A DNA stretch of 5,840 nucleotides from Rhodobacter sp. (GTDB taxonomy: Bacteria; Pseudomonadota; Alphaproteobacteria; Rhodobacterales; Rhodobacteraceae), in the NCBI GenBank assembly GCA_027482795.1, contig JAIXVS010000286.1:1-5840 (forward strand), in the 5' to 3' direction. Under the pieces are notes generated by a model. That model saw nothing but the letters and a program-made list of their open reading frames with translations, made no database searches and was not told where the DNA came from. Every line of letters starts with the position of its first letter. The stretch's first letter is position 1. Below, in pieces: positions 1 through 5,423 of this stretch. The position numbers and the translations under genes were made by a program.

Positions 1-235
1 CCGCGCGCAGGGCGTGGCTTTCGGCCTCTTCCTCGGTGATCAGGGGCACGGCGGGAAAAGCTGTGCGCAGACCTGCTGCGATAATCTCGTTGGCGGCTTC
101 GTCCGCCTCGGTGACTGGGCTGGCATCCGATTTAGATTTTACTTCAAAATCAGGGCCATCATAGACCTGCATAATCTTTGCCCCCGCCAGCAGCGCGAGC
201 CTGCGCATCACCTGTTGCAACTGTATATGATCCAT
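1..235 (-). CDS. cysQ: CysQ, 3'(2'),5'-bisphosphate nucleotidase, N-terminal part (cut by window edge)
   Basis: The gene reads leftward from ATG at 235-233 and stays open to the window edge, giving 78 codons of a protein that is usually about 260 residues. The family is the Mg-dependent inositol-monophosphatase-like phosphatases. CysQ removes the 3' phosphate from adenosine 3',5'-bisphosphate (PAP), a by-product of sulfate assimilation and phosphopantetheine transfer. Visible signatures are an N-terminal helix (about residues 3-24), the stretch FEVKSKSDASPVTEADEAAN (30-49) containing the family's VTxAD motif, and PLITEEEAE (64-72), which holds the first metal-binding acidic residues. The later catalytic DPxDGT motif lies outside the window. 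The start is supported by a G-run (241-245) five bases upstream. Other start choices are Met10 and Met22, but the reading from Met1 gives the usual N-terminal helix. It is divergent from the permease gene. Another IMPase-family member is possible but less likely. Confidence 0.85.
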   Translation of the reverse strand, partial: MDHIQLQQVMRRLALLAGAKIMQVYDGPDFEVKSKSDASPVTEADEAANEIIAAGLRTAFPAVPLITEEEAESHALRA

Positions 236-291
236 TTTCGCCCCCAAATTGCCGCCCAAGATTGCCCAATCGCCACAATCTGGCCGCCTTG

Positions 292-320
292 TTGATTAAT
301 AACTTATTTGCCCTTATCAT
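292..320 (+). promoter_or_regulatory. Candidate sigma-70-type promoter for the permease gene
   Basis: TTGATT (292-297), then 17 bases, then TATCAT (315-320). Both hexamers are close to the housekeeping consensus and the spacing is ideal. They lie in the AT-rich part of the divergent gap and would start transcription near 327, about 67 bases before the permease ATG. This is a reading of sequence only. I saw no equally good promoter for cysQ on the other strand. Confidence 0.4.
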
Positions 321-393
321 GTCACAAAAGGGAAACAGCAAGATTTCCCGTCAGATTTCGCACGGCTGACACCACAAGAGGCAAGACAGACCC

Positions 394-1215
394 ATGTTTC
401 GCGTCAACACAAGCCCTTCGGGATGGGCCGTCACGTGGCGGCTATTGGAGCTTATTTTCCACGCCTCGGTGCGCCATATCCGCAAAAGCCACGGCAACGC
501 GCTGGTAGGCCTTTTGATGGCGATTTTGCAATCGGTCATCATGGTGGCTGTGATGGTCTTTATGATGGATCTGCTGGGAATGCGCCGCATGGCGGTGCGC
601 GGCGATTTTGTGCTGTATATGATGACGGGCGTGTTCAACTTTGCCACCTATACGCAAACCTTGGGCGCAGTGGCCAAATCGGATGGGCCAACTTCGGCAA
701 TGATGAAACATTCGCCCATGAACCCGATTGTGGCCATTGGATCAGCCGCGCTGGGCACGCTGTATTTGCAGGTGCTTTCGGCGGCGGCAATCCTGTTCTT
801 TTATCACACGCTGTGGACACCGATCACCATCCACGAGCCGCAATATGTCTTTGGCACCTTCATGCTGTCGTGGTTTTCGGGCATTGCAACAGGCATGATC
901 TTCAAGGCCGCAACCCCGTGGCAGCCCGAACTTGTGGGCACGCTGACCTCGATCTATTCGCGCATGAACATGATCTTTTCGGGCAAGATGATGCTGGCCA
1001 ATTCCACGCCTGGCTACATTCTGGCGATGTATTCGTGGAACCCGCTGTTTCACACCATCGACCAGACGCGCGGCTTTATGTTTGAAAACTATCACCCGCA
1101 TTATTCATCGATCACCTACCCGATCTATGTGTCACTGGCGCTGATGATGATTGGCCTGATGGGCGAGCATTATTCAAACCGCCACATCTCGCTGAGCTGG
1201 GGTGCAAGACGATAG
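394..1215 (+). CDS. ABC-2 type transporter permease, polysaccharide-export (KpsM/Wzm) like
   Basis: A 273-residue inner-membrane protein, the usual length for ABC-2 permeases that export capsule, O-antigen or other polysaccharides. By eye the hydrophobic segments lie near residues 37-61, 71-93, 112-137, 151-170, 180-201 and 240-257, after a short amphipathic N-terminus (about 11-30). The segment YSWNPLFHTIDQTRG (213-227) followed by a last membrane helix is the typical C-terminal signature of ABC-2 exporters, where a conserved Asn-Pro precedes a periplasmic re-entrant loop. Such permeases act as dimers with a separate ATPase (KpsT/Wzt type). No ATPase gene is next to it here, so the partner must be encoded elsewhere. 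Met is very frequent (24 of 273). The start has AAGAGG (376-381) 12 bases upstream, slightly far. The gene ends at TAG 1213-1215 inside a duplicated 16-base unit. The substrate cannot be told. Confidence 0.85.
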   Translation: MFRVNTSPSGWAVTWRLLELIFHASVRHIRKSHGNALVGLLMAILQSVIMVAVMVFMMDLLGMRRMAVRGDFVLYMMTGVFNFATYTQTLGAVAKSDGPTSAMMKHSPMNPIVAIGSAALGTLYLQVLSAAAILFFYHTLWTPITIHEPQYVFGTFMLSWFSGIATGMIFKAATPWQPELVGTLTSIYSRMNMIFSGKMMLANSTPGYILAMYSWNPLFHTIDQTRGFMFENYHPHYSSITYPIYVSLALMMIGLMGEHYSNRHISLSWGARR

Positions 1216-1241
1216 GCCCAGAGGGCGATAGGCCCAAACCC
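1210..1241 (+). repeat. 16-base tandem duplication spanning the permease stop codon
   Basis: CGATAGGCCCAGAGGG (1210-1225) is followed directly by CGATAGGCCCAAACCC (1226-1241). The first 11 bases (CGATAGGCCCA) are identical in both copies, with a 16-base period. The first copy holds the last Arg codon and the TAG stop of the permease. The second copy lies just outside the gene. It looks like a small slippage duplication. Confidence 0.7.
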
Positions 1242-1266
1242 AGTGGGTGCGCCCGTAGCCCCACCC
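1223..1266 (+). terminator. Weak stem-loops downstream of the permease, possible factor-dependent terminator
   Basis: Several short complementary stretches overlap here. GGGCG (1223-1227) can pair with CGCCC (1250-1254), ACCC (1238-1241) with GGGT (1245-1248), and GGGTG (1245-1249) with CACCC (1262-1266). No T-tract follows any of them, so a classical intrinsic terminator is not supported. The region may fold in the transcript end, but it is uncertain whether it stops transcription before the dnaK promoter. Confidence 0.25.
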
Positions 1267-1280
1267 GAACCTTGCGCTGA

Positions 1281-1297
1281 CTTAAGACAGTTTTAAG
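1281..1297. promoter_or_regulatory. TTAA-N7-TTAA dyad upstream of dnaK (possible CtrA-type or other regulator site)
   Basis: CTTAA (1281-1285) and TTAAG (1293-1297) form a perfect inverted repeat with a 7-base spacer, which also satisfies the core TTAA-N7-TTAA of CtrA sites. It lacks the C after the second half-site (TTAAG, not TTAAC) that stronger sites have. It sits about 45 bases before the -35 element of the RpoH-type promoter candidate. Confidence 0.3.
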
Positions 1298-1340
1298 CAC
1301 TATTTTGCTATCACCTTGCGCAAATCTTCGGCAGCCCCCG

Positions 1341-1370
1341 CTTGCAGCCACGGGGCGGCCTGCCTATATA
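1341..1370 (+). promoter_or_regulatory. RpoH (sigma-32) heat-shock promoter of dnaK
   Basis: CTTGCAG (1341-1347), 15 bases, then CCTATATA (1363-1370). Alphaproteobacterial RpoH promoters have a CTTG -35 element and a CYTATNT-type -10 element at about this spacing, and dnaK is a classic RpoH target. Transcription would start near 1376-1378, giving a leader of roughly 90 bases. No CIRCE element (the HrcA operator) is present before dnaK, so RpoH control is the simplest reading. The -35 lies in the loop of an imperfect dyad, GGCAG (1330-1334) with CTGCC (1360-1364) and CCCCG (1336-1340) with CGGGG (1351-1355), of unknown meaning. Confidence 0.7.
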
Positions 1371-1404
1371 AGCCGCAGCTGGCAAGAAACGCCAACGCCT
1401 CTTT

Positions 1405-1433
1405 GGAACGGGCCCGAATGCCTTCGGGGTTCT
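1405..1433 (+). promoter_or_regulatory. Stem-loop in the dnaK leader
   Basis: CCCGAA (1413-1418) pairs with TTCGGG (1423-1428) around the loop TGCC. The stem continues with GAAC (1406-1409) and GTTC (1429-1432) after a three-G bulge (1410-1412), and ends with a G-T wobble (1405/1433). The hairpin ends about 33 bases before the dnaK ATG, so it does not cover the ribosome binding site. It may stabilise the mRNA or be part of a larger leader fold. An alternative pairing is GGGCC (1410-1414) with GGCCC (1434-1438). Confidence 0.45.
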
Positions 1434-1466
1434 GGCCCCCAACATCGCCTAACGAAAGGGATCATC

Positions 1467-3374
1467 ATGGCCAAAGTAATTGGAATTGACCTTGGGACGA
1501 CCAACTCTTGCGTCGCCATCATGGACGGCTCGCAGCCGCGCATCATTGAAAATTCGGAAGGTGCGCGCACCACGCCGTCGATTGTCGCCTATACCGACAA
1601 CGAACGCCTTGTTGGCCAAGCGGCCAAGCGTCAGGCCGTCACCAACGCAAGCAACACCATTTTCGCGGTAAAGCGCCTGATTGGCCGCCGCCACGACGAT
1701 CCGGTTATCGTCAAAGACCAAAAGAATATGCCGTATAAAATTGTCAACGGCGGCAATGGCGATGCTTGGGTTGAAGCACGCGGCGAAAAATTCTCGCCCG
1801 CCCAAGTCTCGGCTGTGATTTTGCAAAAAATGAAAGAAACCGCCGAAGCCTATCTGGGCGAGACGGTGACGCAGGCGGTTATCACAGTTCCTGCCTATTT
1901 CAACGACGCCCAGCGCCAAGCGACCAAAGACGCGGGCAAAATTGCGGGTCTTGAGGTGCTGCGCATCATCAACGAACCCACCGCCGCTGCGCTGGCTTAC
2001 GGCCTTGACCGCAAGGAATCCAAAACCATCGCCGTTTATGACCTTGGCGGCGGCACATTCGATATCACCATTTTGGAAATTGACGATGGTCTGTTCGAAG
2101 TAAAATCGACCAACGGCGATACGTTCCTTGGCGGTGAAGATTTCGATATGCGCATCGTCAACTATCTGGTGGACGAGTTCAAAAAGGACAACGGCGTTGA
2201 TCTGTCGCTGGACAAAATGGCCCTTCAGCGCCTGAAAGAAGCCGCTGAAAAGGCCAAGATCGAACTGTCTTCGGCCAACCAAACGGAAATCAACCAGCCG
2301 TTCATTTCGATGGACAAGAACACAGGCCAGCCTTTGCACTTGGTTGTGAAGCTGACCCGCGCCAAGCTGGAATCTTTGGTGGATGATCTGATCAAAAAGT
2401 CGATGAAGCCCTGCAAAGACGCCTTGAAAGATGCGGGCCTGTCGATGTCGGATATTGACGAGGTGGTGCTGGTGGGCGGTATGACCCGTATGCCGCGCGT
2501 CATTGAAGAAGTGACCAAGTTCTTTGGCAAAGAGCCGCACAAAGGCGTGAACCCTGACGAAGTGGTTGCCGCTGGCGCTGCCATTCAGGCAGGCGTTTTG
2601 CAGGGCGATGTCAAAGACGTGGTGCTGCTGGACGTGACCCCACTGTCGCTGGGCATTGAAACGCTGGGCGGCGTGTTCACCCGCCTGATCGACCGCAACA
2701 CGACCATTCCTACGAAAAAGTCGCAGGTGTTTTCTACCGCCGAAGATAACCAAAACGCCGTGACCATCCGCGTCTTCCAAGGCGAGCGGGAAATGGCGGC
2801 TGATAACAAGATGCTGGGCCAATTCAATCTGGAAAACATCCCCCCCGCCCCGCGCGGAATGCCCCAGATCGAAGTGACCTTTGACATTGACGCGAACGGC
2901 ATCGTTTCGGTCAAGGCCAAGGACAAGGGCACGAATAAGGAACAGGCGATCACCATCCAAGCGTCGGGCGGGCTGTCGGACGAAGATATCGAAAAGATGG
3001 TCAAAGACGCCGAGGCGAACGCCGAAGCCGACCGTGACCGCCGCGAGTTGGTCGAGGCCAAGAACCAAGGCGAAAGCCTGCTGCATTCGACCAAAAAGTC
3101 GCTGGCCGAGCATTCGGATAAGATAGATCCTTCGACTGTCGAGGTGATTGAACTGGCCATGTCGGCGCTGGAAGACGTTTTGAAAACCGACGAGGTTGGC
3201 AAGATTAAGGGCGGCATCCAGAATCTGACCGAAGCCGCGATGAAGCTGGGCGAGGCGATTTACAAGGCCAGCGCCGACCAAGACGATGGCGAAGGTGAAG
3301 ACCGCGCGCGCGATGTGGACGAAGACATCATCGACGCCGATTTTGAAGACCTTGGGAACAACAAGCGGAAGTAA
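1467..3374 (+). CDS. dnaK: DnaK, Hsp70 molecular chaperone
   Basis: The cytosolic ATP-driven chaperone binds exposed hydrophobic peptides and works with DnaJ and GrpE. The protein has 635 residues, the normal length. ATPase domain (about 1-383): phosphate-1 motif GIDLGTTNS (6-14), Lys69 (the catalytic Lys70 of E. coli), AYFNDAQRQATKDAG (143-157), INEPTAAALAYG (168-179), phosphate-2 motif YDLGGGTFD (191-199) with Thr197 matching the E. coli autophosphorylation site Thr199, and adenosine motif VVLVGGMTRMPRV (333-345). The linker DVVLLDVTP (384-392) leads to the substrate-binding beta domain (about 393-505). A charged helical lid follows, and an acidic tail ends in DADFEDLGNNKRK. ATG 1467 is chosen because MAKVIGIDLG is the standard N-terminus and AAGGG (1456-1460) lies 6 bases upstream. 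The frame is open back to 1305, but that part shows no homology and contains the promoter. dnaJ follows after 72 bases. Confidence 0.99.
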   Translation: MAKVIGIDLGTTNSCVAIMDGSQPRIIENSEGARTTPSIVAYTDNERLVGQAAKRQAVTNASNTIFAVKRLIGRRHDDPVIVKDQKNMPYKIVNGGNGDAWVEARGEKFSPAQVSAVILQKMKETAEAYLGETVTQAVITVPAYFNDAQRQATKDAGKIAGLEVLRIINEPTAAALAYGLDRKESKTIAVYDLGGGTFDITILEIDDGLFEVKSTNGDTFLGGEDFDMRIVNYLVDEFKKDNGVDLSLDKMALQRLKEAAEKAKIELSSANQTEINQPFISMDKNTGQPLHLVVKLTRAKLESLVDDLIKKSMKPCKDALKDAGLSMSDIDEVVLVGGMTRMPRVIEEVTKFFGKEPHKGVNPDEVVAAGAAIQAGVLQGDVKDVVLLDVTPLSLGIETLGGVFTRLIDRNTTIPTKKSQVFSTAEDNQNAVTIRVFQGEREMAADNKMLGQFNLENIPPAPRGMPQIEVTFDIDANGIVSVKAKDKGTNKEQAITIQASGGLSDEDIEKMVKDAEANAEADRDRRELVEAKNQGESLLHSTKKSLAEHSDKIDPSTVEVIELAMSALEDVLKTDEVGKIKGGIQNLTEAAMKLGEAIYKASADQDDGEGEDRARDVDEDIIDADFEDLGNNKRK

Positions 3375-3381
3375 TCCGCGC

Positions 3382-3429
3382 CGAACGGCAATCGGGCGGC
3401 CCTGCATATGGGCCGCCCAATCCCGTTCG
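3382..3429 (+). promoter_or_regulatory. Nested hairpin between dnaK and dnaJ
   Basis: The inner stem is a perfect 9-bp GC pairing, GGGCGGCCC (3394-3402) with GGGCCGCCC (3410-3418), around the 7-base loop TGCATAT. The outer stem is a perfect 7-bp pairing, CGAACGG (3382-3388) with CCGTTCG (3423-3429). A small internal loop separates them, CAATC on one side and AATC on the other. There is no T-tract after it, so it is not a classical terminator. It fits an mRNA-processing or 3'-end-protecting structure, or a partial terminator, that sets DnaK above DnaJ, which is the usual cell ratio. The function is inference; the pairing is seen. Confidence 0.75.
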
Positions 3430-3434
3430 CAAAT

Positions 3435-3449
3435 AGGGAGTTTCCCATG
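3435..3449 (+). promoter_or_regulatory. dnaJ ribosome binding site within a small stem
   Basis: AGGGAG (3435-3440) is a strong Shine-Dalgarno sequence 6 bases before ATG 3447, and it fixes the dnaJ start. GGGA (3436-3439) can pair with TCCC (3443-3446) across the loop GTT, or with TCCC (3421-3424) of the preceding hairpin. The ribosome binding site may therefore be partly closed at low temperature. The stem is only 4 bp, so the effect would be modest. Confidence 0.55.
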
Positions 3450-4604
3450 GCAAAGCGCGATTTTTACGAAGTGCTGGGCGCGTCCAAAGGGGCGTCTGCC
3501 GACGAATTGAAAAAGGCTTATCGCACCAAGGCTAAAGAATTGCACCCCGATCGCAATTCAGACAATCCCAACGCCGAAGCCCAGTTCAAAGAAATAAACG
3601 AGGCTTATGACGTTCTGAAAGACCCCGAGAAAAAGGCCGCCTATGACCGCTATGGCCATGCCGCCTTCGAAGGCGGTATGGGCGGTGGTGGGCCGCGCGG
3701 CGGCGGGGCGGGCAATGCCGATTTTGCCTCGGCCTTTTCGGATGTATTCGAAGACCTGTTTGGCGATTTCATGGGCGGCGGGCGCGGCGGCGCGGGTGGC
3801 GGGGCGCGCGCACGCGCGCAGCGCGGATCGGATCTGCGCTATAACCTGCGCGTCAGTTTGGAAGAGGCCTATTCGGGCCTGCACAAAACCATTTCCGTGC
3901 CCACCGCTGTTGCCTGCGATACCTGCCGCGGCACGGGGGCAGAAGGCGGCTCTGAACCTGTGGGCTGCCCCACCTGCGGCGGCATTGGCAAAGTGCGCGC
4001 GCAGCAGGGTTTCTTTACCGTTGAACGCACCTGCCCCACCTGCGCGGGCGCGGGCCAGATTGTGAAAAACCCCTGCCGTTCCTGCGGCGGGCAAGGAAGA
4101 GAACAAAAAGAACGCTCGCTTGCCGTGAACATCCCTGCGGGGGTGGAAACAGGCACGCGCATCCGCCTTGCAGGCGAGGGCGAGGCGGGGATGCGCGGTG
4201 GGCCTGCGGGGGATTTGTATATTTTCATCGAGGTGAAGGATCACGCGATATTCCAGCGCGATTCGGTGCATTTGTTCTGCCGCGTGCCGATTTCCATTGC
4301 CACAGCCGCGCTGGGCGGCGAGGTGGAAGTGCCCACGATTGATGGCGGCAAATCCCGCGTCAAAGTCACGGCGGGCAGCCAAACGGGCCGCCAGTTGCGT
4401 TTGCGCGGCAAGGGGATGCCCGCCCTGCGTGGCGGGGGCAGCGGCGATATGGTGATCGAACTTGCGGTGGAAACGCCCGTAAACCTTACCGCCCGCCAGC
4501 GCGAGATTTTGCAAGAATTTGACACGCTTGCCGCCGACAATAACCCCGAAGGCAGCAGTTTCTTTGCCAAGGTCAAAGGCTTTTGGGACGGGATGAAATC
4601 CTAA
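3447..4604 (+). CDS. dnaJ: DnaJ, Hsp40 co-chaperone (class A)
   Basis: This is the cytosolic J-protein that delivers substrates to DnaK and stimulates its ATPase. It has 385 residues, normal for the full-length class. J domain (about 4-70) with the essential HPD at 33-35. Gly-rich region with Phe/Asp segments (about 75-127), including GGMGGGGPRGGG and SDVFEDLFGDFMGGG. Zinc region with all four CxxCxGxG motifs intact: CDTCRGTG (157-164), CPTCGGIG (174-181), CPTCAGAG (196-203) and CRSCGGQG (210-217). C-terminal substrate-binding domains about 222-350, with GDLYIFIEVKDHAIFQRDSVHL (255 onward), then the dimerisation tail to 385. The start at MAKRDFYEVLG is set by the ribosome binding site; the frame's earlier ATG (3408) lies inside the intergenic hairpin. 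dnaJ is co-directional with dnaK and probably shares its heat-shock promoter. No separate dnaJ promoter or clear terminator was seen. Confidence 0.99.
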   Translation: MAKRDFYEVLGASKGASADELKKAYRTKAKELHPDRNSDNPNAEAQFKEINEAYDVLKDPEKKAAYDRYGHAAFEGGMGGGGPRGGGAGNADFASAFSDVFEDLFGDFMGGGRGGAGGGARARAQRGSDLRYNLRVSLEEAYSGLHKTISVPTAVACDTCRGTGAEGGSEPVGCPTCGGIGKVRAQQGFFTVERTCPTCAGAGQIVKNPCRSCGGQGREQKERSLAVNIPAGVETGTRIRLAGEGEAGMRGGPAGDLYIFIEVKDHAIFQRDSVHLFCRVPISIATAALGGEVEVPTIDGGKSRVKVTAGSQTGRQLRLRGKGMPALRGGGSGDMVIELAVETPVNLTARQREILQEFDTLAADNNPEGSSFFAKVKGFWDGMKS

Positions 4605-4616
4605 AAAAGTCGCGCG

Positions 4617-4633
4617 TTAACCTACCTTTAACC
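4617..4633 (+). promoter_or_regulatory. Candidate CtrA binding site upstream of radC
   Basis: TTAACCTACCTTTAACC (4617-4633) is a perfect match to the CtrA box TTAA-N7-TTAAC. Two TTAACC half-sites sit in direct orientation 11 bases apart, about one helical turn. CtrA is the OmpR-family master response regulator of many alphaproteobacteria. AATATC (4635-4640) just downstream could serve as a -10 element, giving a very short radC leader. The site is seen; binding and direction of control are inferred. Confidence 0.55.
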
Positions 4634-4639
4634 AATATC

Positions 4640-4672
4640 AGGCCAAGCTGGGTATATGACACAGCTTGGCTT
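4640..4672 (+). promoter_or_regulatory. Hairpin with the radC start codon in its loop
   Basis: GCCAAGCTG (4642-4650) pairs perfectly with CAGCTTGGC (4662-4670). An A-T pair (4640/4672) and a G-T wobble (4641/4671) extend it to 11 bp. The 11-base loop GGTATATGACA contains ATG 4656-4658. The weak purine-rich stretch that would serve as ribosome binding site (about 4641-4652) lies mostly in the left arm. It could limit translation, serve as a protein-binding dyad, or act as a poor terminator for dnaJ, since only TTT follows the stem. Confidence 0.6.
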
Positions 4673-5423
4673 TCATGATTCTGCCCCTGGCCTATTCGCC
4701 CCCGATGGGGACGAAGCAGAGGGGGTTGCCCTAGCAGTTGGCGCGCGCCTGCCGTCCTATATCGGCGATCATCGCAAGCGGCTGCGCACGCGATTTATGG
4801 ACGGCGGCGCGCAGGCCCTGCCCGATTATGAAATGCTGGAGCTGGTGCTGTTTCGCGCCATTCCGCGCCAAGATGTCAAACCCCTTGCCCATCTTTTGCT
4901 GCAAACCTTTGGCGATTTTGGCCGCGTGATTTCCGCCAGCCCTGCGCGGCTGATGCTGGTCAAGGGCGTCGGCGAAGCGGTGGTGCTGGAGCTGAAAATT
5001 GTTGAAGCTGCGGCGCAGCGCCTGATGCGGGCAAAGGTGATGCACCGCCCCGTGCTGTCATCATGGGCGGCGCTGGTGGATTATTGCCATACCGCACTGG
5101 CCCACCGCGAAACCGAATGTTTTCGCGTGCTGTATCTGGACCGCAAGAATGTGCTGATTGCCGATGAAGAGCAGGCGAAGGGCACGGTCGATCATGTGCC
5201 CGTCTACCCGCGCGAAGTGGTCAAACGCGCGTTGGAGTTAAACGCATCGGCGCTGATTTTGGTGCATAACCACCCGTCGGGCGACCCAACACCATCAGAG
5301 GCAGATATTTCGATGACCCACCAAATCCTTGATGCCGCGCAGGTGTTGGGCCTGACGCTGCATGACCATCTGATCATTGGCAAATCCAAAGAGCTGAGTT
5401 TTCGTGCCGAAGGCCTGCTTTAG
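4656..5423 (+). CDS. radC: RadC family protein (UPF0758), JAB/MPN metalloprotein
   Basis: 255 residues, slightly longer than the usual 220-235 because of a variable N-terminus (about 1-32). The core starts at LPSYIGDHRKRLRTRF (32-47). The N-terminal helical part (about 36-127) has a helix-hairpin-helix-like segment, MLVKGVGEAVVLELK (100-114). The JAB/MPN domain (about 132-255) carries the full metal motif HNHPSGDPTPSEAD, with His204, His206, Ser214 and Asp217, and an upstream Glu (152 or 154). The name comes from an old E. coli repair assignment that was later withdrawn. The true activity is unknown, though radC is induced with competence genes in several bacteria. ATG 4656 is the only ordinary start before the conserved core; it has a poor ribosome binding site and lies in a hairpin loop. 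It follows dnaJ by 51 bases and may receive read-through transcription. Its stop overlaps the convergent methyltransferase stop by 4 bases. Confidence 0.96.
   Translation: MTQLGFHDSAPGLFAPDGDEAEGVALAVGARLPSYIGDHRKRLRTRFMDGGAQALPDYEMLELVLFRAIPRQDVKPLAHLLLQTFGDFGRVISASPARLMLVKGVGEAVVLELKIVEAAAQRLMRAKVMHRPVLSSWAALVDYCHTALAHRETECFRVLYLDRKNVLIADEEQAKGTVDHVPVYPREVVKRALELNASALILVHNHPSGDPTPSEADISMTHQILDAAQVLGLTLHDHLIIGKSKELSFRAEGLL

Noticed and set aside
423..1085. A 220-codon plus-strand frame inside the permease gene
   Set aside because: It is a shifted-frame shadow rich in His, Gly and Ala with no domain. The permease frame has clear membrane helices and an ABC-2 signature.
1305..1466. In-frame 54-codon extension upstream of the dnaK start
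   Set aside because: It has no DnaK-like sequence, contains the promoter candidate and leader stem, and MAKVIGIDLG with its own ribosome binding site is the standard start.
1216..1466. CIRCE/HrcA operator before dnaK
   Set aside because: TTTTAAGCACT (1291-1301) faintly resembles a CIRCE half-site, but there is no matching GAGTGCTAA arm at 9 bases.
1449..3545. A 698-codon open frame antisense to dnaK
   Set aside because: Long antisense frames opposite hsp70 genes are a known by-product of strongly biased codon use. The translation shows no recognisable domain and lies exactly across dnaK.
3558..4514. A 318-codon open frame antisense to dnaJ
   Set aside because: It is a low-complexity Ala/Arg/His-rich translation, mirrored from the GC-rich dnaJ codons, with no ribosome binding site or domain.
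4677..4681. GATTC (CcrM GANTC methylation site) just inside radC, near the CtrA-type box
   Set aside because: Several other GANTC sites occur inside dnaK and dnaJ, so this one is not notable by position alone.
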